Part shown: positions 36,564 to 48,297 of the stretch, piece by piece
Numbering within the stretch: position 1 is the first letter of the stretch
Layout: each line of letters opens with the position of its first letter
Assembly: GCF_029168945.1 (NCBI RefSeq)
Contig: NC_083605.1
Location: 25,557,280 to 25,621,279, forward strand
Source of the DNA: Cannabis sativa
Taxonomy: Eukaryota; Streptophyta; Magnoliopsida; Rosales; Cannabaceae
DNA length: 64,000 bases
Reading direction: 5' to 3'
Position numbers and translations under genes: made by a program
Notes under the pieces: model-generated
Databases searched by the model: none
Told to the model about the DNA's origin: nothing
What the model saw: the letters and a program-made list of their open reading frames with translations, nothing else

Positions 36564-37677
36564 TGTAAAGTCTTTTTTTGGCAAGTTAGGTGACAAAATA
36601 ATTTTTCCTCTTTATGGTAAGATTGTTATGCATTCAAATTCGAAATCTTACCTCTTTTATTCGGTTTTTAGTTGCCATTTTCCTTGTTTGGAAAGTTGCA
36701 CTTTCAGCTGAACTTTCCCTTGTTGAAAACTTCTCAAAAGAGAAGGAATTCTCTTTTGGAAAGTTGTCTTTTTTAGGGAAACTTTGTTTATTGCCTTTTC
36801 CTTACTGATTTCGATTGTATCTTGATACAATCAGAATATCTAATCTGTTTTTGGCAGGAATCAAGCATTGAAAGAAGATCGGACCCGATTTTAGTAAGTT
36901 TCCCGTTTCTCGCGTATCCGTTTCGCAAGAACCGAATCTGATGTAGCAGATCGTGTTTCTTTTGCAAAGTTTTTGTACAGCTGCTAATTCGAACTTGTGG
37001 TTGCCTCTTTGGTTTCTATGATCTATAAATAGAGCCTAGAGAGCAACCATTCGAATTACCTCTTCCATTATTCATTTTTTGCATTTACATTTTGTGAGAA
37101 GAGAGTGTTTCTTTGTTTTGTGAGAGCCTAGTTATTCACCTAGGTTCTAGTTGTTCTATTTCTGTTCTTACTCTATCCTAGAGGTTGTGAAGAACTACTT
37201 GACTGAACAAGAGATTGGTCTTCGGGAGAAGACTTGATAAAGCCTTACTTCGGGAGGAAGTAAGCACTTGGTCTTCGGGAGAAGACTTGTTGAAGCCTTA
37301 CTTCGGGAGGAAGTAAGCACTCACACTTCAAAGACGAAGGGAGTTCGGGCTTGAAGGTGTTTCAAGAAGTCAGATTCATAAAGTGGATTACAAAGGATTG
37401 CGGCAATACTTTAGAGGGAGTCTAAACTTGTTTAAGTCAATTGTCTTTGTAATTTTGATACTTTATTAATTGATTTCATTCTCTGGGCGTGGCCCCGTGG
37501 ACTAGGAGTGTTCGTGAGAGCACTGATACCACGTATAAATCTCTTGTGTCAAGTTATTTATTTTTCTGCAAATATTTTATATTCTCGTTCGTTCTTTGTA
37601 GCATTACTTTCTGCAAACGCTTACAGTTTTTATATTTTCTTATATACAACTGACATTTGCAAAAACACGATTTTTCA
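36564..37677 (+). repeat. 5' LTR of element F
   Basis: 1114 bases, TGTAAAGTC to GATTTTTCA. TATAAATA is at 37024-37031. It shares most sites with the 3' LTR, but differences cluster near 36910-36945 and 37570-37620. Confidence 0.95.
37218..37316 (+). repeat. Tandem hairpin repeat in the F 5' LTR
   Basis: Two copies of a roughly 53-base unit, each with two perfect hairpins: GTCTTC-GGGA-GAAGAC (37218-37233, 37271-37286) and TTACTTC-GGGAG-GAAGTAA (37245-37263, 37298-37316). They lie about 190 bases downstream of the TATA box, hence in the transcribed leader. The GGGA loop fits the stable GNRA class. The 3' LTR has the same set from 55606. Confidence 0.7.
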
Positions 37678-37692
37678 TTTGGTATCAGAGCA
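37678..37692 (+). promoter_or_regulatory. Primer binding site of F
   Basis: TTTGGTATCAGAGCA follows the LTR. TGGTATCAGAGC is an exact match to the plant initiator tRNA-Met 3' end. Confidence 0.9.
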
Positions 37693-38113
37693 GGACACTA
37701 AACTCTTAGTGTGGTCCTATAACGTTTTTGTTAGAATGTCATTTTTTGCAGAAGGAAGTTCTATTTCTAGACCACCGTTGCTTAATGACTCTAACTATCC
37801 TTATTGGAAAGTTAGAATGAGGGCCTTCATCAAATCTCAAGATGAGAAGGCTTGGAGAATAATTCTATCAGGTTGGTCTCTTCCAGTTGAGACAGATTCT
37901 TCAGGTAATACTACTATAAAATCTGAACTGGAATGGTCTATTGAAGATGATAAACTTTCTGCCTACAATAGCAAAGCCTTGCATGCTATCTTTAATGGTG
38001 TAGGTGAGGGTTACATTAAACTTATATCATCTTGTGTTTCTGCTAAGGAAGCTTGGGAGATCCTTCAAACTCAGTTTGAAGGAACTTCTGATGTGAAAAG
38101 ATCTAGATTTATC

Positions 38114-40024
38114 TGTTAGGTTTTATGCCCTAAATAAAACTCTTTACAATCTGATTAGTTATCAATATAAGAAATTTGAAGTGATTGATGTTTGCATGAA
38201 TTTTACATGCTAATGGTTTAATATGTTTAATATGTTTATTACATTCATACACACAAAATCAGTTAAATCCAGATTATATGTTTATTCACAATTACAGTAT
38301 CGTCAACACAGTGGAATGTGATTGTGATCATATGAATCAAAAGTTTTGGTCCCTGTTTCATCAGTGTTATTGGATTTACACTAATGTGATAATCGGCGAT
38401 GATGTGTACTTACACTTGGAGTAAGTGTTATGTTCTTTCCAGGACATTAGTAAAGTATACTAGTTTCGAATGTATGGAGTATACATTGGACTGGACCGAT
38501 ATTGCAACTAAGTTAAGATATTACAAACTTACCGTTATACATATCTTTCCAAGTCAATATCAGTAGTTGATCTTAAGATTGAAAAGAATCTAAATCCTGA
38601 TATGCTTGGGCTCAACTCAGGAGTGCTATTCATGTTCTTTGATTTATTAGTTAAGCCTACTTTTGGGTCAGGGTGATACGTATATTTTGGGAACATGATA
38701 GTATGATTGAGTGGGAGTGCTGAACATAAATATGGAATCTATAGCTTCTACTGGTGTATAGAAGTTAAGTGATGATTCCCTTCGAGCTTAGCAAATAGAA
38801 GTAAATGGATGAGCTCTTGTTTAACTGACTAATTATTAGATCATTAAACACCATTTACAGGTAGCTAAGTGTTTTAAGGGGCAAAATACATTGAGGGGTG
38901 AGAACGGTAAAGAAATCCCATCTCGATGTAAATCATCTATATAGAGGATCTTTAAATCACAATAAGATTATAACAATGGTTAAATGAGATAGTATATTGG
39001 TATCGTGAAACATACAATATGCTCTATATAAGTCTGAGAGTGCAATTCTAAGTTCTAAGAGTGGATTCAACGAAGAATTAATAAGTAGGAATTTACTTGG
39101 TAAATTTGGTTCACTTATTGGAAGCTCAGCATATAGATCCATGGTCCCCATTCTAGTTGAGAACATTCTGCTTATAAGACTCATTAATTGATTCGTGATT
39201 GATCAATTATAATTCTAAAGTTAGACTATGTCTGATTTTATGAATTTTCACTATTCAGGGGTGAAATTGAAAGGAAAAGAGTTTTCTAGGTTTATTTATT
39301 TATTAATAGACTTTATATGTCTAATTAATAATTAAATTAAATGACAATATTATTTAATAATGTATTTTAATTATTAAATAATTAGTTTTGGCATTTAAAA
39401 GGTTAGAATTGGAAAATTGGCATTTTTGAGAAAATAGAGATAAAATTTGATAAAATTGCAAAATTAAGTGGGGCCCATTACAACACCTATGGCCGGCCAC
39501 TTATAAGGCTTTTTCAAATTAATATTTTCATTATTTTAATGCCAAATAATTCTAAACTTAAACCTAGTAAGTTGCCTATAAATAGAAAGTGATGGCTCAG
39601 TCAAAACACAAGTTTTCAATAAGCCTTTCTGACAGAAATTTCTCTCTTCAGAAAACTGAGCCTTCCTCACTCTCTACCTTGGCCGAAACCTCTCTCCCTC
39701 TTTTCCTTCATCTTTTTCGTGACCCTAGTGAAAGAGTAAGTGCCCACACACAAGAAGCAAGAACTCAATCATAGATTGGAAGACCGTGAAGGATCAAAGC
39801 TTGAAGAAGAAGGAGATTCGGGCTCGGATCTTGATTATACTCGCTACGTAAAGGAATCAAGGGTTAGAGATCTGAGTGGAAGGAGACATTTATTCCGCTG
39901 CATCAATGTAAGGTTTTCTTAACTTTATATGTGTTTATTTTATCGTTTTAGAAAGTTCATATTTAGGATGTTAATAAACATACTTGTGAGTAGATCTAAG
40001 ATCCTGGTAAAATAATTCCCAACA
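38114..40024 (+). repeat. 5' LTR of element G
   Basis: TGTTAGGTTTTATGCCC to AATTCCCAACA. TATAAATA is at 39577-39584. Confidence 0.95.
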
Positions 40025-40043
40025 ACTGGCCTCAGAGCCATGG
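40025..40043 (+). promoter_or_regulatory. Primer binding site of G
   Basis: ACTGGCCTCAGAGCCATGG, identical to C. Downstream, 40325-40334 (TGCGATCGCA) and 40337-40350 (ACTGT-CCGT-ACAGT) are palindromic. 40351-41450 is AT-rich with repeats of AAGATATTTT and no gene. Confidence 0.8.
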
Positions 40044-41545
40044 TAATTGATTTACTTGCATGTAATTTGGACTTTAAAACGATTGTTTGTATGTTCTTTG
40101 GATGGTATTATGTTGTATTGAGTGTTATTTGATGATTGATTGATGATTATGAAATTTTCGTGAAAAATAATTGTTATTTCGGTTCTGGAATTATTTTTAT
40201 TGGATAGTATGGAAAAAATTAAGCAAGTTAGCCTTTTACAGAACTCAATTTGGATTTTATTTGAATTAGTTATGATTTTTTGAAGATTTGACAAAATCGG
40301 GAAATTTGTCTTGATAGTTTCACATGCGATCGCAGAACTGTCCGTACAGTTTCGAATTTTTTCAATTTTCTTCAATTTTTCATACCTTTTCATGGAATTA
40401 ACTTCCAATTTTTTGTATGGTTTTATATATATACTATTACTATTCCTAATTCAATTCTAATTATCATTTTGAATTAATTTAATATTTTTTAAATTTAATT
40501 CAAGATATTAGTGTAATTTGAATTTGAATAGAACTAGTATTTATCCTTTTGCTTAAAAATTTATCTTATTTTTAAATTTGATTATATTTTTTTTAAATTT
40601 AAGGTCAGATTTTTTTTGATATTTAAAATATCTTTTTAAGATATTTATAATATCTTTTAAGATATTTAAAAATATCTTATCTTTTAAGATATTTTAAAAA
40701 AATATCTTATCTATTAAGATTTTTTAAATCTTTTTAGATATTTTGACCTTATTTAAATTTAAAATAAGATATTTATAATCATGTAATTTTAAATAGATAT
40801 AAGATATTTTGCTAACTTTTAAATTTTGTTAATTTAAATTAAATTTAAAAATCTGAAAAGATATTTTATTTATCTTTTCTAATTTTTATTTAATTTTTAT
40901 TTTTAAAATAACATTTAATTTTTAAAAGGTAGTTAGCAAATTTTGAAATGATATTTAGGTTGGTTGAAACCTAATTTTTCAAATAGTAGGTTTAATTTTA
41001 ATTTTTTTTTAAAATAATTTCGAAATTTTAAATATTTTTTTTATTTTTTCGAAATTAATTAATTTTTTTTATTTTTTTCGAAATTAATTAAAATATTTTA
41101 TTTAATTATTTATTTTTCGAAATTATTTATTTAAAATTAAATAAATCCTACTTCCAACTATCCAAATTAACCTTGTTGCAGGAGTATGTGTTTTTAGCTT
41201 GTATGTAAGTTTTAAAAACCTATTATTACTTGATTGCAAATAGCCATGGTTACTTTTTGCCAGATCTAATGATCTGATGGCTCCCTTGGTCAAGTAAATA
41301 ATTTGTAACAGGTAAATTTTACAATCTTCTTTCATCTGTGTATGACCTAGCAACATGATAGGATCCATCCAAAGTGTGCCTGTGTGAGCCTATATGTTTA
41401 TTTTATTATATAGATGCATATAGGTTGTTGCTAAATAAAATGTCACACCATGATAGATTTTATTTAGGTCCATTTAGTTATTGGACCTATTCAATTAATA
41501 ACAGTTATTCATTTTAAGGTTAAATTCCTCTCTTTTGGGCCTTGT

Positions 41546-41602
41546 GTGAGAGTTGGGTGCCATAGAAGTGGGTACGACATACTGAACCCAGCACCCCCTC
41601 AC
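41546..41602 (+). other. Conserved composite hairpin in the G leader
   Basis: GTGAG (41546) pairs with CTCAC (41598), GGGTGC (41555) with GCACCC (41591), and TGGGT with ACCCA inside. It is the counterpart of C 25264-25320 and E 56174-56230, with a compensated middle pair. 41700-43180 is AT-rich and has no gene. Confidence 0.6.
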
Positions 41603-43184
41603 ATGAACTACCCCAATTGTGAAGGCCCATTTGCCTGATTTGAATAACTGTACTAGGTTAATTATAATAGTTTGACCTAATAAAATTGAATTAGGAACAT
41701 AATTAACTTTTAAAATATATGAAAATTTATTTTCATTTTAATATTTTAAAGTTAATTTTAAGAAAAACACTTTTAGTTTAGATATTATTTCTAGATAAAC
41801 TATTTGTATTTTTCTTGTATTTAATTAAATATAGAATTTTAACTAACTAAGATTCTTTCTGGAACTTATTTAATTAAATATTCCTATTTAAGTTATAAAT
41901 TAGTTGTATCAACTGATTTTTCTTAACAAACTTAAATTTGAATATTTGATTTAAATTTTAAATCAAGTTGAGGAATCTTAGGCATTAGTTATTAAAGATT
42001 CTTAAGATATTTTTTTAAGTTAATATCTTTTCAAATATTAACTTAAAATGGAATATTTTAGATATTTTTTGGTTGATATTTTTTTTTAAATATTAACTTC
42101 AAAAGATATCTTCAAATTAAGTGGTTACAACTTAATTTGTGATATTTAATTAAATCTAGATTTGAAATTATTTAAGTTTTAGATTTTTTCTATATAACTT
42201 AAATTAGATATTTTTTCAAATTTTTGAAAAGATACTTAGTCAAATAAGATATTTTCTAGATAGTAATTTCTAGACTACTTATTATTTCTAATACTTATAT
42301 AGGAAAATATTATACTTTTGTGAAATTAATTATTTAAATAATTAATTTTGGTACAATTTTATTAAGTATATTTTTCCTAGTATTAAATAGAAATTAATAA
42401 TTAAGGCTTCTCTACACTTAATTATTTATTTCTTGAATTTAATACAATTAATTAAGTTGAAAAATCTAAATATCTAAGTTGATTTTCATCATGATACTTA
42501 AATATTTATTGATTTTTCATGACACTTAATTAAATAGAAAATTAATTTTAGGTTGAAATTTAATTTTTCAACTTAAATTTAAATAATTTTCAAAATATAT
42601 ATTTTTCTTTATTTTATTAATCAATTTCGAAAATTGCATTTTAATTATGCAATATTTTCGAATTTTATTTTGAAAAATAGATTGAGTTGTAAAGTAATTA
42701 TTTATTTTAATTAATTCTTGGACCAACTCAAGTCAATGATTTTTTCATTTAATTGATTAATTTAAAATAAGTGAATTTAAAATATATATATTATTAGAAA
42801 TTGAATTAACTAGTCAAAAGAATATCTAGATAGATGATATTTTTGCTTGAAGTATTTCTTTTCTATTTTTATTATTTTCGAAAATTGTATAGTTTTTATA
42901 CTTAATTTTCGAACCCAATAAATATATTCTCAAAGGAAATTTTTAAGTTGTTAATTATTTATTTAATTCATCTTAAATTAATTTCCTTAATATTTATATT
43001 TAAGATTATTACTAAGATGGAAATAATTAATTTTATTTCAATCACCATCTAGTATAATTTTATAAATATTATATTAAATTCTTATTTTTGAATTTTAATT
43101 CTTAAATAGAATTTAATGAGATTTATTTATTAGAATAATAAGAAAATACATTTTAAACAATGAGCTTTATTATTATTAAGATAT

Positions 43185-43560
43185 TCGATCTTCATTGTGG
43201 GTTTTACACCGCGTTTGTTTTAGTGAGTAATCCTCCCTAATGGAGGAACGTTCATTAGCAATTTCGCACCGTTTAATCTCGCATGATAAGTGGTTTGCAA
43301 GTGTTTTATATGGTAAAGATCACCCTAATGGTGGCGACCATATTTGACTTGCAAATTGCGAAACAATGGTAGAAGCTCATGAGATAGAATAGCCTTGACT
43401 CTCGCCTAAACGGGACAACGCTGGATTCTGATCTTGATCGAATAAAAGGTTGCTAGAATGTTTAACATTTTAGATGAGCTGACAACTCTATTCAATGGAT
43501 GGTAGCTTTGACTCTCGCCTAAACGGGACAACCGATATCGCTTGTTGAAAACCTTGGAAA
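43185..43560 (+). other. Conserved leader block of G
   Basis: TCCTCC-CTAAT-GGAGGA at 43231-43247, CACC-CTAAT-GGTG at 43321-43333, and exact copies of GACTCTCGCCTAAACGGGAC at 43397-43416 and 43510-43529. It ends about 150 bases before the gag start. Confidence 0.65.
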
Positions 43561-43706
43561 TTATTTAGGATTGAATTTTTTAAGTATTTTCTCATATCAT
43601 TCCTACTTGCTATGTGCTTATAATTTCTGAATTGATTTTGTGTGTTAAACCATTATTAATTTCTATTTGTTGATTTCTATTATTTTGTAGTATCCTGTTT
43701 GTCAAA

Positions 43707-44564
43707 ATGAATCCCATGTTATCACTGTTGACTGAAAATAAGCTGAATGGATCTAACTTTAATAAATGGAATGAGAACATTAAAATTGCTCTCATAGGAG
43801 AAAGTGCCTTGTTTGTTTTAACTGAGCCGTCACCTGAAGTGCCTGGGGATAATGCATCCAAAGCTGTGAAAGAAAAGTATGAGCGTTGGCAGAAGGCAAA
43901 TGACAAAGCTCTATACTTTATGCTTTCTAGCATGGTTGACACCCTCAAAACTCGGTTTTCTAAAACTGAGAAGGCTGCTGAAGTTATGACGAAGTTAAAT
44001 GAGCTATTCGGTAAGGCATCACTTCAGTCACGCTTTGACGCGACTAAGAAGTACATTAACGCACGGATGGAACCTCATCAAAACGTGCGTGATCATGTTC
44101 TCCTCATGTCCAGTTATTTCCAAGAAGCCCAGGATCATGGTGCTGAAATGGACAGTGCTACTCAAGTAAGTCTTATCTTGAACAGCCTGACTCCAGCATT
44201 TCTACCATACACATCAAATTATGTCATGAATAAGAAGGAAATTGACTTTCATGAATTAGTCAATGACCTTCAAACTTATGAAAATTTGATTGGAGGACCC
44301 AAGAAGAAAGGGAGTAAACCTCATCCTGGCAATGGTAATGGGACGATGAAACCTGAAGCAAATGTCGCCTCTGCTTCAAAGCCCAAATCGAAGAAGAAGT
44401 GGAAGAACACCAAGAAGCGAACAAAAGTCATGAAAAAGACTGCTCCTTCTGGTGATGCTACACTTAAAGGAAAGTGTTTCCACTGCAATGAAAAAGGCCA
44501 TTGGAAACCCCAATGTCCTAAACTTCTTGCAAAGAAACAAGGTATTTCCTTTCATAAACTTTAA
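43707..44564 (+). CDS. gag: Gag of element G, intact
   Basis: 285 residues with no lesion. The N-terminal core is of the copia UBN2 type (LNGSNFNKWNENIKIAL; the LILNSLTPAF region near residue 155). The tail is Lys-rich and basic, and ends with a CCHC knuckle (CFHCNEKGHWKPQC, residues about 257-270) for nucleic-acid binding. The coding frame stops shortly after the knuckle, where autonomous copia elements run on into protease. A GT at 44542 and an AG at 44641, with CTAAC in between, could form a 100-base intron. Splicing it would give an end of QAT and a stop. Likely role: capsid protein that packages the RNA of G and perhaps of relatives. Confidence 0.85.
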   Translation: MNPMLSLLTENKLNGSNFNKWNENIKIALIGESALFVLTEPSPEVPGDNASKAVKEKYERWQKANDKALYFMLSSMVDTLKTRFSKTEKAAEVMTKLNELFGKASLQSRFDATKKYINARMEPHQNVRDHVLLMSSYFQEAQDHGAEMDSATQVSLILNSLTPAFLPYTSNYVMNKKEIDFHELVNDLQTYENLIGGPKKKGSKPHPGNGNGTMKPEANVASASKPKSKKKWKNTKKRTKVMKKTAPSGDATLKGKCFHCNEKGHWKPQCPKLLAKKQGISFHKL

Positions 44565-44641
44565 GAGTTTTAGTGAATTATTATCCAATTGGATTTATAA
44601 TTCTGGACTAACTTTGTTTATTTGTTTTCTTCTTCTTATAG

Positions 44642-46377
44642 GCCAAGCTACTTGAACTCAATTGAGTTGGATCAGCAAGCTGGACCAAGGGTGAAATCGT
44701 CCAGATGAAGATGAAGCTCTTCAATTTATTTTTTGAATTAATTGTTTTAGTTTAAAGACAATTTGGATTTCAAATTTTAGTTAGGGATATTTATCCCTGT
44801 TTCTCTCATATTGTTGCAATATTTTTTTTTATTTTTAATAAAATTTTATTTTTTTTTAAATTCCCTATTGCAATTTATGAGATTGAGCTTCATTTAATTC
44901 TATCTTCATCAATTATTACCACATTATATTTATATGTTTGTATGTGTAAGTGTTTTTATTATTGATGCAAATTCTATAATATTTACAACTCTTCATAGAG
45001 TTATATTATATAAACACTAGAAATTATTTCTATGTTTATCAATAATTGTTAATTCTCATACAATTATTAAGAATTTGTTTAATAAAAGGATCTTATGATC
45101 TGATAGGGGTGGAGAAAAGTTAAGAAAACTATGCAGTTCAACGATCTTTTATATCTAATGAACTCTGGATAGTATTCAACTCCACATAAACTCTATCACA
45201 CAGAGAATCATGATCTTTACAACCTTTAGGGGTGGATCATAATCTCTATATACTTAGGGGTGGAGATTTTCCATAGTACCCTATATGTATATTCTTAGGG
45301 GTGGAGTCTATTCCACAATTCCCTATGAAACACATATCTTGTTTAAACATAGAAGTAATATAATGAGTCAGCTATTGTCAATATAAATTCTTGATCTTGA
45401 TTGTATGTTCCATTTCAATTTTACTGTTGTAAGTAAGAGTTTGATACCGTTGAAAGTTCTTTGTTAAAGTTTCACACTACCTTAATTGAGTGGGAGAATT
45501 TTAAAGTTCTATACCCATCTTCATTAGGTTGATAATTGTGATAGGTACTTAAGAACACTACTGAAAAGCAAATCTAACCATTCACATGGATAGGTATAGC
45601 TTATCAGAATTATGAGAATAAGATAAAGAACTCTAGTTCAGTCCATTCGAATGACTTGAGCCAAGAATTCTTAATCCTCATAAAATTTGATGGTATCTTA
45701 ATTTTGATTACTTTATCTCTGGCATGTATTTTTCACTTCAAATACTAGTCTGCCATGTTGATGACTTAGTCTTAACTTAAAGTTTCAGACTAATACAAAA
45801 GTCACAACTAGGTAACTCTCCAAACAATCAGAGGTTAAAAGTATTATTTAACCAGACATCTGCTATTGAGTGGGAGCTATCTGAGATGTAATCAAATAGG
45901 GAACATTAGAAGATATTCAAGAAGGATTTATGAAAGTGATCTATATGTCAGATATTAAGGAACTGTGTATCAGTTGTCTTTGTATCACACCATCTAATTT
46001 CGAAATTCTTAAGATGGTGCTTACTTTGGGGGTGGAGGAATTATTGTATAATAATTCAAGCTCTACCAGAGAAGAACTATAACTTGGTCTATTCGAAAAT
46101 ACCAGAAAGTTATATCACTGAAGAAAAGTCTACACTGTATTATCTCAATTACATATTTTAAAATATGAGAGATATGTCCTCTGTTAATTCAGATGTACTT
46201 TTAAAACAGTAAAGATTTCAGTATCCCTTGATGAGTAAAGCATATAGTAAAGGATGTTTCATAAGAGTATTTATGAACTAGTTTCCAGAAGTTTGGGTGG
46301 ATTAAAATACACTACACTTGATCTGAAGATCAAGAAATCAGATTGACCAATTTGCGCAGTTTGTTTTATATTAGTGC
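44642..46377 (+). other. Non-coding 3' interior of G
   Basis: No protein domain found in either strand. Five purine motifs of the form AGGGGTGGA are at 45105, 45228, 45256, 45297 and 46028 (the last GGGGGTGGA). It shares segments with the 3' interior of E, for example around 46010 with E near 32700. It replaces pol. I cannot tell whether it is decayed pol or foreign filler. Confidence 0.55.
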
Positions 46378-46388
46378 AAGTGGGAGTT
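46378..46388 (+). other. Polypurine tract of G
   Basis: AAGTGGGAGTT immediately before the 3' LTR, the same as C. Confidence 0.8.
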
Positions 46389-48297
46389 TGTTAGGTTTTA
46401 TGCCCTAAATAAAACTCTTTACAATCTGATTAGTTATCAATATAAGAAATTTGAAGTGATTGATGTTTGCATGAATTTTACATGCTAATGGTTTAATATG
46501 TTTAATATGTTTATTACATTCATACACACAAAATCAGTTAAATCCAGATTATATGTTTATTCACAATTACAGTATCGTCAACACAGTGGAATGTGATTGT
46601 GATCATATGAATCAAAAGTTTTGGTCCCTGTTTCATCAGTGTTATTGGATTTACACTAATGTGATAATCGGCGATGATGTGTACTTACACTTGGAGTAAG
46701 TGTTATGTTCTTTCCAGGACATTAGTAAAGTATACTAGTTTCGAATGTATGGAGTATACATTGGACTGGACCGATATTGCAACTAAGTTAAGATATTACA
46801 AACTTACCGTTATACATATCTTTCCAAGTCAATATCAGTAGTTGATCTTAAGATTGAAAAGAATCTAAATCCTGATATGCTTGGGCTCAACTCAGAGTGC
46901 TATTCATGTTCTTTGATTTATTAGTTAAGCCTACTTTTGGGTCGGGGTGATACGTATATTTTGGGAACATGATAGTATGATTGAGTGGGAGTCTTGAACA
47001 TAAATATGGAATCTATAGCTTCTTTGGTGTATAGAAGTTAAGTGATGATTCCCTTCGAGCTTAGCAAATAGAAGTAAATGGATGAGCTCTTGTTTAACTG
47101 ACTAATTATTAGATCATTAAACACCATTTACAGGTAGCTAAGTGTTTTAAGGGGCAAAATACATTGAGGGGTGAGAACGGTAAAGAAATCCCATCTCGAT
47201 GTAAATCATCTATATAGAGGATCTTTAAATCACAATAAGATTATAACAATGGTTAAATGAGATAGTATATTGGTATCGTGAAACATACAATATGCTCTAT
47301 ATAAGTCTGAGAGTGCAATTCTAAGTTCTAAGAGTGGATTCAACGAAGAATTAATAAGTAGGAATTTACTTGGTAAATTTGGTTCACTTATTGGAAGCTC
47401 AGCATATAGATCCATGGTCCCCATTCTAGTTGAGAACATTCTGCTTATAAGACTCATTAATTGATTCGTGATTGATCAATTATAATTCTAAAGTTAGACT
47501 ATGTCTGATTTTATGAATTTTCACTATTCAGGGGTGAAATTGAAAGGAAAAGAGTTTTCTAGGTTTATTTATTTATTAATAGACTTTATATGTCTAATTA
47601 ATAATTAAATTAAATGACAATATTATTTAATAATGTATTTTAATTATTAAATAATTAGTTTTGGCATTTAAAAGGTTAGAATTGGAAAATTGGCATTTTT
47701 GAGAAAATAGAGATAAAATTTGATAAAATTGCAAAATTAAGTGGGGCCCATTACAACACCTATGGCCGGCCACTTATAAGGCTTTTTCAAATTAATATTT
47801 TCATTATTTTAATGCCAAATAATTCTAAACTTAAACCTAGTAAGTTGCCTATAAATAGAAAGTGATGGCTCAGTCAAAACACAAGTTTTCAATAAGCCTT
47901 TCTGACAGAAATTTCTCTCTTCAGAAAACTGAGCCTTCCTCACTCTCTACCTTGGCCGAAACCTCTCTCCCTCTTTTCCTTCATCTTTTTCGTGACCCTA
48001 GTGAAAGAGTAAGTGCCCACACACAGTAAGCAGTAACTCAATCATAGATTGGAAGACTGTGAAGGATCAAAGCTTGAAGAAGAAGGAGATTCGGGCTCAG
48101 ATCTTGATTATACTCGCTACGTAAAGGAATCAAGGGTTAGAGATCTGAGTGGAAGGAGACATTTATTCCGCTGCATCAATGTAAGGTTTTCTTAACTTTA
48201 TATGTGTTTATTTTATCGTTTTAGAAAGTTCATATTTAGGATGTTAATAAACATACTTGTGAGTAGATCTAAGATCCTGGTAAAATAATTCCCAACA
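46389..48297 (+). repeat. 3' LTR of element G
   Basis: TGTTAGGTTTTATGCCC to CCCAACA, nearly identical to the 5' LTR. TATAAATA is at 47850-47857. Confidence 0.95.

Larger units (their letters stand above)
38114..48297 (+). mobile_element. Element G: gag-only copia element, youngest insertion
   Basis: Flanked by TTATC at 38109-38113 and 48298-48302. LTRs of 1911 and 1909 bases differ at about ten positions plus two single-base indels by eye, so insertion was recent. The 6.4 kb interior has the C-type primer site, structured leader, one intact gag and a long 3' region, but no protease, integrase, RT or RNase H. It must be moved by enzymes from a relative. Confidence 0.93.

Noticed and set aside
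38957..39184. 75-codon ORF repeated exactly at 47230-47457
   Set aside because: The two are the same place in the two LTRs of G, so identity comes from LTR duplication and not from protein selection.
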